Part shown: positions 40,710 through 51,281 of the stretch, in pieces
Numbering within the stretch: the first letter of the stretch is position 1
Layout: every line of letters begins with the position of its first letter
NCBI RefSeq assembly: GCF_004795255.1
Contig: NZ_SSBQ01000002.1
Span: 3,553,501-3,617,500 of the forward strand
Length of the DNA stretch: 64,000 bases
Origin: Streptomyces sp. RKND-216
Lineage (GTDB): Bacteria; Actinomycetota; Actinomycetes; Streptomycetales; Streptomycetaceae
Direction of reading: 5' to 3'
Position numbers and translations under genes: made by a program
Notes under the pieces: model-generated
The model's input: the letters and a program-made list of their open reading frames with translations, nothing else
Databases searched by the model: none
Told to the model about the DNA's origin: nothing

Positions 40710-41717
40710 ATGCAACTCAGCCGACTCGCTTCCCTGTACACGCCGGAGCAGGCATCCTTCGCCACCGTTTACCTGGAGGGGCGCTCTCCCGGTGAGGACG
40801 CGGCGGATTAGGTACGGCTGCGCTGGCACGAACTCCGCGAACGGCTCACGAAGGAAGGCGCCTCGGAGGAGGCGCTCGGCTCCGTCGACGAGGCACTGTC
40901 CCAGGAAAAGGCCGGCGAGGAGCAGGCCGACGGCCGGGTACTCGTCGCCTCCGGCGAGGGCCGCCTCGCACTCGACCAGCCCTGGGACGCCGCCCTGGGG
41001 GCGGGCGATCAGGCGCACTGGGGTCCGTTTCCCGAGCTGGGCTCCTACGTGCGCCACACCGCCGACGCCGTCCGGGTACTGCTCGTCGTGGCGGACCAGC
41101 AGGAGGCCAGGTTCAGTGCGGTGACCGTCGCCACCGAGGGCGATGCGGCGGAGGACTCCACTCCGCCGCAGGAAGGGGGGTCGGCGCCCCACCGGCGCGT
41201 CCGGCACCGCTCCGCCACGGTGGTGGACCAGAACGCCGAGGACTTCGACACCACCGCGGCCGACGCCCTGCGGCGCACCTCGCCCGACCTCGTGGTGCTC
41301 GCGGGCGAGGTCCAGGGGCGCGCGACGCTGCGCAGCCGGATGCCCGACCCGCTCTCCGTTCCACTCGTGGAGACCGACCGGGGAGGAGTGACCGACTCCC
41401 GTGCTCGGCACGTCCTGGACGAGGAACTGCTGCAGCTCGCCACCAGGCACGCTCAGCACAAGCAGCGCGACGACGCCTCCCGGTTCCACGAGGCGCAGGG
41501 TCACCGGAACACCGTGCAGGGGAGCGACCAGGTGCTCGAGGCCGCCGAATCCGGTGCGCTGGACATGTTGTTCAGGGAAGCCGGCACGGCCGCCCGGCAG
41601 GAGGCGCGGATTCTCGGGGCCGCCGCGCGCTCCGGCGCCGGCTTCGCCCTCGTGCCGCACGGGACCGGGCTGGCGGGCGGGGTCGCCGGAATCCTCCGCT
41701 TCTCTCCCGGCGGCTGA
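40710..41717 (+). pseudogene. Rv2629-type eRF1-like protein gene interrupted by amber codon
   Basis: ATG 40710 has AAGGAG at 40695-40700. The frame reads MQLSRLASLYTPEQASFATV to a TAG at 40809-40811 (codon 34). It then continues open and family-like for 300 more codons: VRLRWHELRERL, VLVASGEGRLALDQPW, VLLVVADQQEARF, and the RHSATVVDQNAEDFDTTAAD region, to 41717. The intact gene would encode about 335 residues of the bacterial eRF1-like (baeRF/Vms1) family, whose M. tuberculosis member Rv2629 is in the DosR dormancy regulon. CAG to TAG is the likely change. There is no other lesion, so the break may be recent, a sequencing error, or read through. Confidence 0.8.
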
Positions 41718-42001
41718 AGCTCCGCAGGGGACGGAACGCGGTTCCGGCCGCTGCCGCCGACGAGCCCACCGCCCGCCCACGTCCCGATCCCCTTCGGTCC
41801 GATCACCAGCAGCAGTATCGACCACGACGCCGCGGTCGTCTGTCCGGCAGACGGCCGCGGCGTCGGTCGTCCGCCCGGACGAGGTGGCCTGCTCGACAGC
41901 CTGCGGTGGGCTGGGTGCGCCGTGCGTGGCCCGCGCACCGACGACCCGGCCCGGTCTTCCGGCGTGTTGCCCCCTACACCTCACGTCACAAAGGCGCGAG
42001 C
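41718..42001. other. Non-coding gap before the pnt operon
   Basis: No convincing gene is seen. It ends with TCACAAAGG near 41984-41992, just before the short ORF at 42002, and presumably holds the pnt promoter. A clear -35/-10 pair could not be picked. Confidence 0.4.
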
Positions 42002-42091
42002 ATGGACCGTCTGTTCGCACAGTTCGCACGGTTCGCATCGGATCCGGACACGGAAGGCGTAGGGATGGCGATCGAGAGGATGTGCCCATGA
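42002..42091 (+). CDS. 29-residue ORF coupled to pntAA
   Basis: ATG 42002 follows AAAGG. The product MDRLFAQFARFASDPDTEGV plus MAIERMCP ends at TGA 42089-42091, which overlaps the pntAA start as ATGA. The first part is encoded by three tandem 9-base units starting GTTCGCA (42013-42039). It may be a real small protein, or a leader whose translation couples ribosomes into pntAA. Without homologues in hand, coding status is uncertain. Confidence 0.45.
   Translation: MDRLFAQFARFASDPDTEGVGMAIERMCP
42013..42039 (+). repeat. Three tandem 9-base units
   Basis: GTTCGCACA, GTTCGCACG and GTTCGCATC in a row, inside the 29-codon ORF, encode the FAQFARFAS-like stretch. Confidence 0.7.
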
Positions 42092-43266
42092 GCGCCGGCG
42101 AGGAGAATGCGCCGGGAGCACGGGCGGCCAGGGTGGGCGTGCCCCGGGAGCGGGGAGAGGGGGAGCGGCGCGTCGCCCTGGTGCCGAAGGTGATCGAGAA
42201 ACTGCGGCGCACCGGCGTGGAGGTCGTCGTGGAGAGCGGCGCCGGGATCGGCGCGCTCATTCCCGACGCCCACTTCACCGCCGCGGGGGCGAGGATCGGC
42301 GACCCGTGGGCGTGCGACGTGGTGGTGAAGGTCGCACCACCGACCGCCGAGGAGACCGCCCGCTTGGGCAGAGGGAGCGCGCTGATCGGATTCCTCGCGC
42401 CGCTGACCTCCCCGGAGACGGTGACGGCCCTGCGCGACGCGGGCGTGACGGGATTCGCGATGGAGGCCGTACCGCGCATCTCGCGGGCGCAGTCGATGGA
42501 CGCGCTGTCCTCGCAGGCGAACGTGTCCGGCTACAAGGCCGTGCTGCTGGCCGCCGACCACTGCACCCGGTTCTTCCCCATGCTGACGACCGCGGCAGGC
42601 ACGGTGAAGCCCGCCACCGCCCTGGTGCTCGGCGTCGGCGTCGCGGGCCTCCAGGCGCTGGCCACGGCCAAACGCCTGGGTGCCCGCACCACCGGCTACG
42701 ACGTGCGGCCGGAGGTCGCGGACCAGGTGCGGTCGCTCGGCGCGCAGTGGCTGGACCTGGGCATCGACGCGGCCGGCGAGGGCGGCTACGCCCGCGAACT
42801 GTCCGAGGCCGAACGCGCCGAGCAGCTCAAGCGGCTGGAAGAGGCGATCACCGGCTTCGACGTGGTGATCACCACCGCGCTGGTGCCCGGCCGCAAGGCG
42901 CCGAGACTGGTCACCGCCCGTGCGGTGGAGGGCATGCGGCCCGGCAGCGTGGTCGTCGACCTCGCCGGGGAGGCAGGGGGGAACTGCGAACTCACCGAGC
43001 CCGGGGAGGTCGTGGTGCGGTACGACGTCACCGTCGCTTCGCCCCTCAACCTGCCGGCCCGCATGCCCGAGCACTCCTCCGAGCTGTACGCGCGCAATGT
43101 CTCCGCGCTGCTGGAGCTGATGCTCGACGAGAACGGAGCCGTGGTGCCCGACTGGTCCGACGACGTGCTCGCCGCGTCGTGCGTCACCCGTTCCGGGACG
43201 TCCGAGGGCGCCGGTGGTTCCCGGGACGCTGGGGGTTCCACGAAAGCCACTAAGGGGGAGTCCTGA
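42088..43266 (+). CDS. pntAA: NAD(P) transhydrogenase subunit alpha 1
   Basis: Encodes 392 residues. ATG 42088 has GAGAGGA at 42074-42080. This is domain I of the proton-translocating transhydrogenase, the soluble NAD(H)-binding part related to alanine dehydrogenase. Motifs are VGVPRERGEGERRVALVP at the N-terminus, the region SRAQSMDALSSQANVSGYKA, and the dinucleotide fold LGVGVAGLQALATAKRLGA. The membrane helices are on the separate next gene, as is normal for the three-gene form. A Gly/Ser-rich tail ends the protein. Together with PntAB and PntB it uses the proton gradient to make NADPH from NADH. Confidence 0.93.
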   Translation: MSAGEENAPGARAARVGVPRERGEGERRVALVPKVIEKLRRTGVEVVVESGAGIGALIPDAHFTAAGARIGDPWACDVVVKVAPPTAEETARLGRGSALIGFLAPLTSPETVTALRDAGVTGFAMEAVPRISRAQSMDALSSQANVSGYKAVLLAADHCTRFFPMLTTAAGTVKPATALVLGVGVAGLQALATAKRLGARTTGYDVRPEVADQVRSLGAQWLDLGIDAAGEGGYARELSEAERAEQLKRLEEAITGFDVVITTALVPGRKAPRLVTARAVEGMRPGSVVVDLAGEAGGNCELTEPGEVVVRYDVTVASPLNLPARMPEHSSELYARNVSALLELMLDENGAVVPDWSDDVLAASCVTRSGTSEGAGGSRDAGGSTKATKGES

Positions 43267-43582
43267 TGGAGTCGGGAAGTCTGCTCGCCAACATCGCGAT
43301 CCTGGTGCTCGCCGGGTTCGTCGGATTCGCGGTCATCTCCAAGGTGCCCAACACCCTGCACACACCGCTGATGTCGGGCACCAACGCCATCCACGGCATC
43401 GTGCTGCTCGGCGGCCTGATCGTGCTCGGCGAACTGGAGAACCCGTCCGTGGTCGACTCGGTCGTCCTCACCGTCGCCATCGCTTTCGGCATGATCAACG
43501 TGGTCGGCGGATTCCTGGTCACCGACCGGATGCTGGGCATGTTCAAGTCCGGGCACGGTGAGAAGAAGGGCGGGAGCGACTG

Positions 43583-43583
<1 letters not shown>
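43266..43583 (+). CDS. pntAB: NAD(P) transhydrogenase subunit alpha 2
   Basis: Encodes 105 residues. The start overlaps the pntAA stop (TGATG). It has three membrane helices with the conserved SKVPNTLHTPLMSGTNAIHGIV loop region (only key parts visible by eye) and IAFGMINVVGGFLVTDRML. It forms part of the proton channel with PntB. A Lys/Gly tail lies on the cytoplasmic side. Confidence 0.93.
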
Positions 43584-44971
<1,388 letters not shown>

Positions 44972-45273
44972 GCCGGGGGTGGGGGGTGTTGGGGCTCGGT
45001 GTGGGCGCGGGGCGGTGGCTGGTGTGGGGGTGCGGGTCGGGGGCGTGGGCTGCGGTCCGGGCCGACGACCCGGAAACCCATGATTTACGGGCCGGGTTCT
45101 CGGCGAACAGAGGGCACGACTCGTATTTCGCGGCCCACACATCACGGGCAAGTGTTTCCGGGCGCATCGGCCCTGCCCTCCGCCCACGCCCCCTCACGTC
45201 CCACACCGCCGCCCCCGGCCCACCCCCGTGCCCCTGGGGGAGGGACGTGCGAGGGGTGCGCGGTGCCTTGGGA
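44972..45273. other. G-rich and C-rich convergent gap, pntB / ispE
   Basis: No gene is seen. 44972-45062 has a dozen runs of three to six G on the plus strand just after pntB. 45178-45245 has C-runs, that is, G-runs in the ispE transcript, with a CCCC/GGGG hairpin near 45227-45242. Either strand could form G-quadruplexes or act as a terminator. Confidence 0.5.
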
Positions 45274-46170
45274 TCAGAGGAGGGTGGCGCCGGGGGTGGG
45301 GGAGGTGGTGGGGCGGGCGGTGCGGCAGGTGCCGGAGCGGCGCAGGGCGTCGGCGACGGTCTCCGCCGTGGCGGCGTCCTCGGTGAGGAAGGCGCAGGTG
45401 GGGCCCGAGCCGGAGACCAGGCCGGCGAGGGCTCCGGCGCTCTTTCCGGCCCTCAGGGTGTCCGCCAGGGAGGGCCGGAGGGAGAGGGCGGCGGCCTGGA
45501 GGTCGTTGGCCAGGGCGCCGGCGAGGGCGTGCGGGTCGCCCTTGCGGAGGGCGGTGAGGAGGGCGGGGGACGCCTGAGGTTCGGGGACGTCCGCGGTGCC
45601 GCGCAGGCGGTCGCACTCGCGGTAGACGGCGGGGGTGGACAGGCCGCCGTCCGCCACGGCGAACACCCAGTGGAAGGTGCCGCCGACGTCCAGGGGGGTC
45701 AGCAGTTCGCCGCGGCCGCGGCCCAGCGCGGCGCCGCCGAGCAGGCTGAACGGGACGTCGGAGCCCAGGTCGGCGCAGAGGCTGAGGAGGTCCGGGTGGG
45801 GGGTGTGGAGGTTCCACAGGGTGTCGCAGGCGAGCAGGGCGCCGGCGGCGTCGGCGCTGCCGCCGGCCATGCCTCCGGCGACCGGGATGTCCTTGGCGAT
45901 GTGCAGGTGGACGCCGGGAGTGGCGATGCCGTGGTGGGTGGCGAGGGCGTCGGCGGCGCGGGCGGCGAGGTTCGTCGGGTCGAGGGGCACGGCGTCGGCG
46001 TCGGGGCCGGTGCAGGTGAGGCGGAACGTGTCGGCGGGCGTCGCCGTCACCTCGTCGTGGAGGCCGACGGCGAGGAAGACGTTGGCCAGGTCGTGGAAGC
46101 CGTCGACGCGGGGCGGGCCCACCGCGAGCTGCACGTTGACCTTGGCGGGGACCCGGACGGTGACGGTCAC
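45274..46170 (-). CDS. ispE: 4-diphosphocytidyl-2-C-methyl-D-erythritol kinase
   Basis: Encodes 298 residues. The GTG overlaps the rsmA stop (GTGA). It is a GHMP kinase that phosphorylates CDP-ME in the non-mevalonate isoprenoid pathway. Signatures are [17 protein letters not shown] with the catalytic Lys, the ATP loop [30 protein letters not shown] with the catalytic Asp, and [10 protein letters not shown] near the C-terminus. It is last in the tatD-rsmA-ispE run, an arrangement found across actinobacteria. Confidence 0.95.
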   Translation of the reverse strand: MTVTVRVPAKVNVQLAVGPPRVDGFHDLANVFLAVGLHDEVTATPADTFRLTCTGPDADAVPLDPTNLAARAADALATHHGIATPGVHLHIAKDIPVAGGMAGGSADAAGALLACDTLWNLHTPHPDLLSLCADLGSDVPFSLLGGAALGRGRGELLTPLDVGGTFHWVFAVADGGLSTPAVYRECDRLRGTADVPEPQASPALLTALRKGDPHALAGALANDLQAAALSLRPSLADTLRAGKSAGALAGLVSGSGPTCAFLTEDAATAETVADALRRSGTCRTARPTTSPTPGATLL

Positions 46171-47048
46171 GCGGCCTCTTCCTCCTGGTTGGGTGACGGC
46201 CGGTGTTCGGCGATGGCGGCGAACTCCTCGACGGTCAGGGACTCGCCGCGGGCCTTCGGGCAGACGCCCGCCGCGGTCAGTGCCTCTTCGGCGGCCGCGC
46301 CGGAGCCGGCCCAGCCGGAGAGGGCGGCGCGCAGCGTCTTGCGGCGCTGCGCGAAGGCGGCGTCCACCACGGTGAAGACCTCGGTGCGGGATGCGGTGGT
46401 GGCGGGCGGGTCGCGGCGGACGAGGGAGACCAGCCCGGAGTCGACGTTGGGCGCGGGCCAGAAGACGTTGCGGCCGATCGCCCCGGCGCGCTTCACCTCG
46501 CAGTACCAGGCGGCCTTCACCGACGGCACGCCGTACACCTTGGAGCCGGGCGGTGCCGCCAGCCGGTCGGCGACCTCGGACTGCACCATGACCAGGGTGC
46601 GTTCGATGCTGGGGAAGCCCGCGAGCATGTGCAGGAGGACCGGCACGGCCACGTTGTAGGGCAGGTTGGCGACCAGCGCGGTGGGCGGAGGGCCGGGCAG
46701 GTCGGTGACGTGGAGGGCGTCGGAGTGGACGAGGGTGAAGCGGTCCGCGCGGGACGGCAGGCGCGCGTCGACGGTGGCGGGGAGGGCGGCGGCCAGCGCG
46801 TCGTCGATCTCGACGGCCGTGACGCGGCTCGCGGTCTCCAGCAGGCCCAGGGTGAGCGAGCCGAGGCCGGGGCCGATCTCCACCACGACGTCGTCCGGGA
46901 GGACCTGCGCGGTACGGATGATCCGCCGGACGGTGTTGGCGTCGATGACGAAGTTCTGCCCGCGCTGCTTGGTGGGACGCACCCCCAGGGCGGCGGCGAG
47001 TTCGCGGACGTCGGCGGGGGAGAGGAGGGGATCGGGGGCGGAGCTCAC
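46167..47048 (-). CDS. rsmA: 16S rRNA dimethyladenosine transferase
   Basis: Encodes 293 residues (KsgA). It dimethylates two adenines near the 3' end of 16S rRNA. Motifs are [11 protein letters not shown]-binding [11 protein letters not shown], acidic AVEID, catalytic NLPYNVAVP, and late [13 protein letters not shown] and [10 protein letters not shown]. The GTG start at 47048 lies nine bases after the tatD stop. In many actinobacteria an rpfB gene lies between tatD and this gene; here there is none. Confidence 0.96.
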   Translation of the reverse strand: MSSAPDPLLSPADVRELAAALGVRPTKQRGQNFVIDANTVRRIIRTAQVLPDDVVVEIGPGLGSLTLGLLETASRVTAVEIDDALAAALPATVDARLPSRADRFTLVHSDALHVTDLPGPPPTALVANLPYNVAVPVLLHMLAGFPSIERTLVMVQSEVADRLAAPPGSKVYGVPSVKAAWYCEVKRAGAIGRNVFWPAPNVDSGLVSLVRRDPPATTASRTEVFTVVDAAFAQRRKTLRAALSGWAGSGAAAEEALTAAGVCPKARGESLTVEEFAAIAEHRPSPNQEEEAA

Positions 47049-47057
47049 CGCAGCAGT

Positions 47058-47903
47058 CTACGGGCGCGGTTCGTAGCCGAACGCGCGCGCCGTGTTCGCC
47101 GCCACGTGACCGGCCAGCTCGTCCTCGGGAAGGTCCTTGACCTCGGCCATCGCACGGAGCGTGACCGGGACGAGGTAGGGCGCGTTGGGGCGGCCCCGGT
47201 ACGGCGCGGGGGTGAGGAACGGCGCGTCGGTCTCCACCAGCAGCAGTTCCGGCGGCGCGGCGGACAGGGCGTCCCGCAGCGGCTGGGCGTTCTTGAAGGT
47301 GACGTTGCCGGCGAAGGAGAGGAACCAGCCGTGCTCGGCGCAGGTCCGGGCCAGGTCGGGGCCGCCGGAGAAGCAGTGGAAGACGGTGCGCTCCGGTGCG
47401 CCCTCCTCGCGCAGGATGCGGACGACGTCGTCGTGCGCCTCCCGGTCGTGGATGACCAGGGCCTTGTCCAGCCGCTTGGCGAGAGCGATGTGCGCGCGGA
47501 AGGAACGCTGCTGATCGGCGATGCCGGCCTCGCCGGTGCGGAAGTAGTCCAGGCCCGTCTCGCCCACGGCGAGCACCTGCGGCAGCGCCGCCAGCTTCTC
47601 GATCTCCGCCAGTGCGGCGTCCAGCGCCTGCGGGCCGCCCTCCTCGGCCAGCCGCGGCGCCTCGTTGGGGTGCAGCGCGACCGCCGCGTGCACGGCCGGG
47701 TGGGCCGCGGCGACCTCGGCCGCCCAGCCCGCCCGCTCCACGTCGCAGCCGATCTGCACGACGGTCGTCACCCCCACCGAGGCGGCCTTGGCGAGGGCCT
47801 CCTCGACGGTGCCGTCCTGCATGTCGAGGTGGGTGTGCGAGTCGGCCACCGGCACGCGGAGCGGTTCCGGCAGCGGCGGTGCGGGCTGGGCGGGAGCGGG
47901 CAT
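47058..47903 (-). CDS. tatD: TatD-family metal-dependent hydrolase
   Basis: Encodes 281 residues. It is a TIM-barrel DNase-type hydrolase with metal ligands in DSHTHLD, GETGLDYFR, VIHDREAHDD, HCFSGG and ETDAPFLTP. A short Pro-rich N-terminus precedes the first strand. It is cotranscribed with the zinc-ribbon gene upstream (34-base gap) and rsmA downstream. Confidence 0.93.
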   Translation of the reverse strand: MPAPAQPAPPLPEPLRVPVADSHTHLDMQDGTVEEALAKAASVGVTTVVQIGCDVERAGWAAEVAAAHPAVHAAVALHPNEAPRLAEEGGPQALDAALAEIEKLAALPQVLAVGETGLDYFRTGEAGIADQQRSFRAHIALAKRLDKALVIHDREAHDDVVRILREEGAPERTVFHCFSGGPDLARTCAEHGWFLSFAGNVTFKNAQPLRDALSAAPPELLLVETDAPFLTPAPYRGRPNAPYLVPVTLRAMAEVKDLPEDELAGHVAANTARAFGYEPRP

Positions 47904-47937
47904 GCCGCGATGATAGGTCCCCGCCCCGACCGGGGCG

Positions 47938-48189
47938 TCAGTGGTGCTGCCAGGCGTCCACGGCCGTGGCCACCCGCCCGGAACGCATGATCCGGAGCTT
48001 GTGGCCCTCGCAGTTGGGGCAGGTCGGGTGGGTGAGCGGGGAGGGTACGCGCCGGCCGTCCGCCCAGTAGGTGATCAACGGCTTGCCGTCCGGCCCAGTG
48101 CGGTGCTCGATGTCGTACGTCTGCTCCCAGCCGTAGCCGCAGTTCATGCAGGCGAAGCTGTACGCCTCGTGCACCGTCGTCTCCGTCAT
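47938..48189 (-). CDS. Small zinc-ribbon protein
   Basis: Encodes 83 residues. ATG 48189 has AAGGGAG upstream. Two Cys pairs, CMNCGYGWEQ and CPNCEGH, form a zinc ribbon around a segment YWADGRRVPSPLTHP. The family appears restricted to actinomycetes as far as I recall; function is unknown. Position in front of tatD suggests a shared transcript. Confidence 0.82.
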   Translation of the reverse strand: MTETTVHEAYSFACMNCGYGWEQTYDIEHRTGPDGKPLITYWADGRRVPSPLTHPTCPNCEGHKLRIMRSGRVATAVDAWQHH

Positions 48190-48405
48190 CGAAGCTCCCT
48201 TCTTCCCGGGCGAAAGAGCCCACGGCCAGTGGACTCCCGTGCCGGAAGAAACGCAGCAGTCTTGTGGGAAGCGTTGAGGGCAATTGGCCCGGAGTTGGGC
48301 CCGGAGCGGAGAAACCGCCTCTTTTCTGGGCGAGGCTTTGCTTTTCAGGTTAACGCTTTACCGGGCGGTGTGACATGAGGAGCGGGGTGTACGGAGGGTG
48401 TGCGG
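48190..48405. other. Promoter region upstream of the zinc-ribbon/tatD operon
   Basis: This is less GC-rich than its surroundings around 48320-48362. On the minus strand GCCTC and GAGGC flank a ten-base loop (48327-48346), a possible rsmI terminator. The promoter for the downstream operon must also lie here. Confidence 0.4.
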
Positions 48406-49269
48406 TCAGTGCCCGCCGGGGCCGGCCTGCTTCGCCGCGACCACCGCGTCGAAGACCTCCCGCTTGGGCACTCCCGCGGCCTGCGCGACCGCCGCGATCG
48501 CCTCCTTGCGACGCTCCCCGGCCTCCTCGCGCACCGCCACACGGCGGGCCAGCTCCGCGCCGTCCAGGTCCTCCGGTCCGGGCGGCGCCGCGCCCTCGAC
48601 GACGACGGTGACCTCGCCGCGCACGCCCTCGGCCGCCCACGCGGTCAGCTCCGCGAGCGGACCGCGCCGGACCTCCTCGTAGGTCTTGGTCAGCTCCCGG
48701 CACACCGCGGCCCGGCGGCCGCCTCCGAAGACCTCCGCCATCGCCGCCAGCGCGTCGTGCAGGCGGTGCGGGGCCTCGAAGTACACCAGGGTGCGCCGTT
48801 CCCGCTCGGCCTCCCGCAGCCGGGTCAGGCGTTCTCCGCGCTTGCGGGGCAGGAAGCCCTCGAAGCAGAAACGGTCCACCGGCAGGCCGGACAGCGCGAG
48901 CGCCGTCAGTACCGCCGACGGCCCCGGCACGGCGGTGACCCGCACGCCCCGCTCCACGGCGGCCGCCACCAGCCGATACCCCGGATCCGACACTGACGGC
49001 ATCCCCGCGTCGGTCACCAGCAGCACCCGCGCCCCGCCCGCCAGGGCCTCCACCAGCTCCGGCGTCCGGGCGGACTCGTTCCCCTCGAAGTAGGACACCA
49101 CCCGGCCGCCGACCTGCACGTCCAGCGCCTGCGTGAGCCGGCGCAGCCGCCGGGTGTCCTCCGCCGCGACGACGTCCGCGGCCGCGAGCTCGGCGGCCAG
49201 CCGCGGCGGGGCGTCGGCGGTGTCGCCGATGGGCGTGCCGGCGAGGACGAGGGTTCCGGTGGAGGTCAT
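48406..49269 (-). CDS. rsmI: 16S rRNA 2'-O-ribose C1402 methyltransferase
   Basis: Encodes 287 residues. It is a tetrapyrrole-methylase fold enzyme that methylates the ribose of C1402. Signatures are LVLAGTPIGDTADAPPR, VAAEDTRRLRRL, VSYFEGNE, TDAGMPSVSDPGYRLV and AVPGPSAVLTALALSG. A C-terminal helical HTH-like part follows (RKEAIAAVAQAAGVPKREVF). The start at ATG 49269 gives full family length. It is divergent from pmt. Confidence 0.95.
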   Translation of the reverse strand: MTSTGTLVLAGTPIGDTADAPPRLAAELAAADVVAAEDTRRLRRLTQALDVQVGGRVVSYFEGNESARTPELVEALAGGARVLLVTDAGMPSVSDPGYRLVAAAVERGVRVTAVPGPSAVLTALALSGLPVDRFCFEGFLPRKRGERLTRLREAERERRTLVYFEAPHRLHDALAAMAEVFGGGRRAAVCRELTKTYEEVRRGPLAELTAWAAEGVRGEVTVVVEGAAPPGPEDLDGAELARRVAVREEAGERRKEAIAAVAQAAGVPKREVFDAVVAAKQAGPGGH

Positions 49270-49394
49270 GCGCGCGAGTCTCGCCGCCGGACCGCGCCCC
49301 GGGCAACTCGCGGCCTGCCCGCCACGCGGTGCCGGACGGAAGGGGGAAGGGGGAGTGTCGGCTTGCCGCGCCGCAGGGGCGGGGGCGCGTTCCT

Positions 49395-49400
49395 TACGAT
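49395..49400 (+). promoter_or_regulatory. -10 box for leaderless pmt
   Basis: TACGAT ends 7 bases before GTG 49408. It overlaps an in-frame ATG at 49399, so GTG 49408 is the likely start of a leaderless message. Confidence 0.5.
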
Positions 49401-49407
49401 GAGCGCT

Positions 49408-51135
49408 GTGACGACCCAGGAGACCGCCACCGAGGCAGCGCACGAGACCGCCCCGCCCCCCGCGCCGCCCGGGCGGCAGGCGCGGCTGCGCCGCTTCGGC
49501 TACCGCCCCGCGCCGCGCGCCGGGCTGCGCGAGCGGCTCGTACCGCCCTACCCCCGTCCCTCTCGGAGGCCGGCGGCCCTCTTCGGCTTCTCCCCGCGTG
49601 CGGCGGAGCGGCTGGCCGCCTGGTCGGCCTGGGGCGGGCCGCTGCTCGTCGCCCTGGTCGCCGGCCTGCTGAGGTTCTGGCAGCTCGGGTCGCCGCACGC
49701 GGTGATATTCGACGAGACCTACTACGCCAAGGACGCCTGGTCCCTCTGGCAGTTCGGCTACGAGGGCACCTGGGAGGACGGCGCCAACGAGCGCATCCTC
49801 TCCGGAGCCGGCGACGTCGGGCTCTCCTTGGACCCCTCCTACGTCGTCCACCCCCCGGTCGGGAAGTGGATCATCGGGCTCGGCGAGGTGATGTGGGGGC
49901 TGAACCCGTTCGGCTGGCGGTTCATGACCGCCGTGCTCGGCACCCTCTCGGTGCTGATGCTCTGCCGCATCGGCCGCCGGCTGTTCCGCTCCACGGCGCT
50001 GGGCTGTCTGGCCGGGGGCCTGCTGGCCGTGGACGGCCTGCACTTCGTGATGAGCCGCACCGCCCTGCTGGACCTGGTGCTGATGTTCTGGGTCCTCGCC
50101 GCGTTCGGCTGCCTGCTCGTGGACCGGGACACGGCGCGCGCACGGCTGGCGGCCGCCCTCCCGCCCGACCCCGACCGGGAGGGCGGGGCGTCCCCGGACG
50201 CGTACGTCGCGGAGGGCGTGAAACTCGGCGTGCGGCCGTGGCGCATCGCCGCCGGGGTGTGCCTCGGACTGGCCTTCGCCACCAAGTGGAACGGCCTGGT
50301 GGTGCTCGCCGCGTTCGGCGTGCTCGCCGTGCTGTGGGACATGGGCTCCCGCCGCGCGGCCGGCGCCGGACGGCCGTTCGCCGCGATGCTCCGCCGCGAC
50401 GCCCTGCCCGCCTTCCTCTCCACCGTGCCGGTCGCCCTGCTCACCTACGTCGTCTCGTGGACCGGCTGGTTCGCCACCGACCGCGGCTACCACCGCGACT
50501 GGGCGCGCACCGAGGGCGCAGGCCAGGGAGCGACCTGGCTGCCCGACGCGGTGCGGAGCCTGTGGCACTACGAGACGCAGGTCTATGACTTCCACGTAGG
50601 TCTCACCGACGGCCACACCTACGAGTCCAACCCGTGGAGCTGGCTGGTCCTGGGGCGCCCGGTCTCCTACTTCTACGAGTCGCCCGACAAGGGCGAGGCC
50701 GGGTGCACGGCGGCGGACGGCTGCGCCCGCGAAGTGCTCGCCCTGGGCACACCGTTGCTGTGGTGGGCCGGCTGCGCCGCCGTGCTGTACGTGCTCTACC
50801 GCTGGCTGCTGCGCCGCGACTGGCGCGCCGGCGCCATCCTGTGCGGCATCGCCGCCGGCTACCTGCCGTGGTTCCAGTACCAGGAACGCACCATCTTCTA
50901 CTTCTACGCCGTCGTCTTCGTGCCGTTCCTCTGCCTCGCGGTCACCATGATGCTCGGGGCGCTCGCCGGTCCGCCCGGTGTCACCGAACGCCGCCGCCTG
51001 GTCGGCGTCGTCGCCTCCGGAGTGCTGGTACTGCTCGTCGTGTGGAACTTCGTCTACTTCTGGCCCGTGTACACCGGCGAGACGATCCCGCTCGACGCCT
51101 GGCGGCAGCGCATGTGGCTGGACACCTGGATCTGA
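49408..51135 (+). CDS. pmt: Protein O-mannosyltransferase
   Basis: Encodes 575 residues. GTG 49408 is chosen because of the -10 box just upstream. It is a GT39/PMT membrane enzyme that transfers mannose from polyprenyl-phosphate-mannose to secreted proteins during Sec export. The key first-loop motif is FDETYYAKDAW with the catalytic Asp-Glu; HPPVGKW and later YHRDWA follow. About eleven helices are visible, ending VLLVVWNFVYFWPVYTG. In S. coelicolor Pmt is needed for phage phiC31 infection and for cell-wall integrity. It is divergent from rsmI, as in other Streptomyces. Confidence 0.95.
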   Translation: MTTQETATEAAHETAPPPAPPGRQARLRRFGYRPAPRAGLRERLVPPYPRPSRRPAALFGFSPRAAERLAAWSAWGGPLLVALVAGLLRFWQLGSPHAVIFDETYYAKDAWSLWQFGYEGTWEDGANERILSGAGDVGLSLDPSYVVHPPVGKWIIGLGEVMWGLNPFGWRFMTAVLGTLSVLMLCRIGRRLFRSTALGCLAGGLLAVDGLHFVMSRTALLDLVLMFWVLAAFGCLLVDRDTARARLAAALPPDPDREGGASPDAYVAEGVKLGVRPWRIAAGVCLGLAFATKWNGLVVLAAFGVLAVLWDMGSRRAAGAGRPFAAMLRRDALPAFLSTVPVALLTYVVSWTGWFATDRGYHRDWARTEGAGQGATWLPDAVRSLWHYETQVYDFHVGLTDGHTYESNPWSWLVLGRPVSYFYESPDKGEAGCTAADGCAREVLALGTPLLWWAGCAAVLYVLYRWLLRRDWRAGAILCGIAAGYLPWFQYQERTIFYFYAVVFVPFLCLAVTMMLGALAGPPGVTERRRLVGVVASGVLVLLVVWNFVYFWPVYTGETIPLDAWRQRMWLDTWI

Positions 51136-51281
51136 CCGTCGCGAACCGCCGCGTCGATACACCGATTCGATACGCGAAAGAGTGATGTGGGCGCCCGGTC
51201 CGTCAAGGTTCGTGCCGTAGGGTGCCTCGGACAAGGTCCCCGTCCGCGTCGGCCGGGGCGGGGTGGAGGGGCACTTTCCGG

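Noticed and set aside
42013..42039. Start of a CRISPR array
   Set aside because: The 9-base units are directly adjacent without spacers; they are coding tandem repeats.
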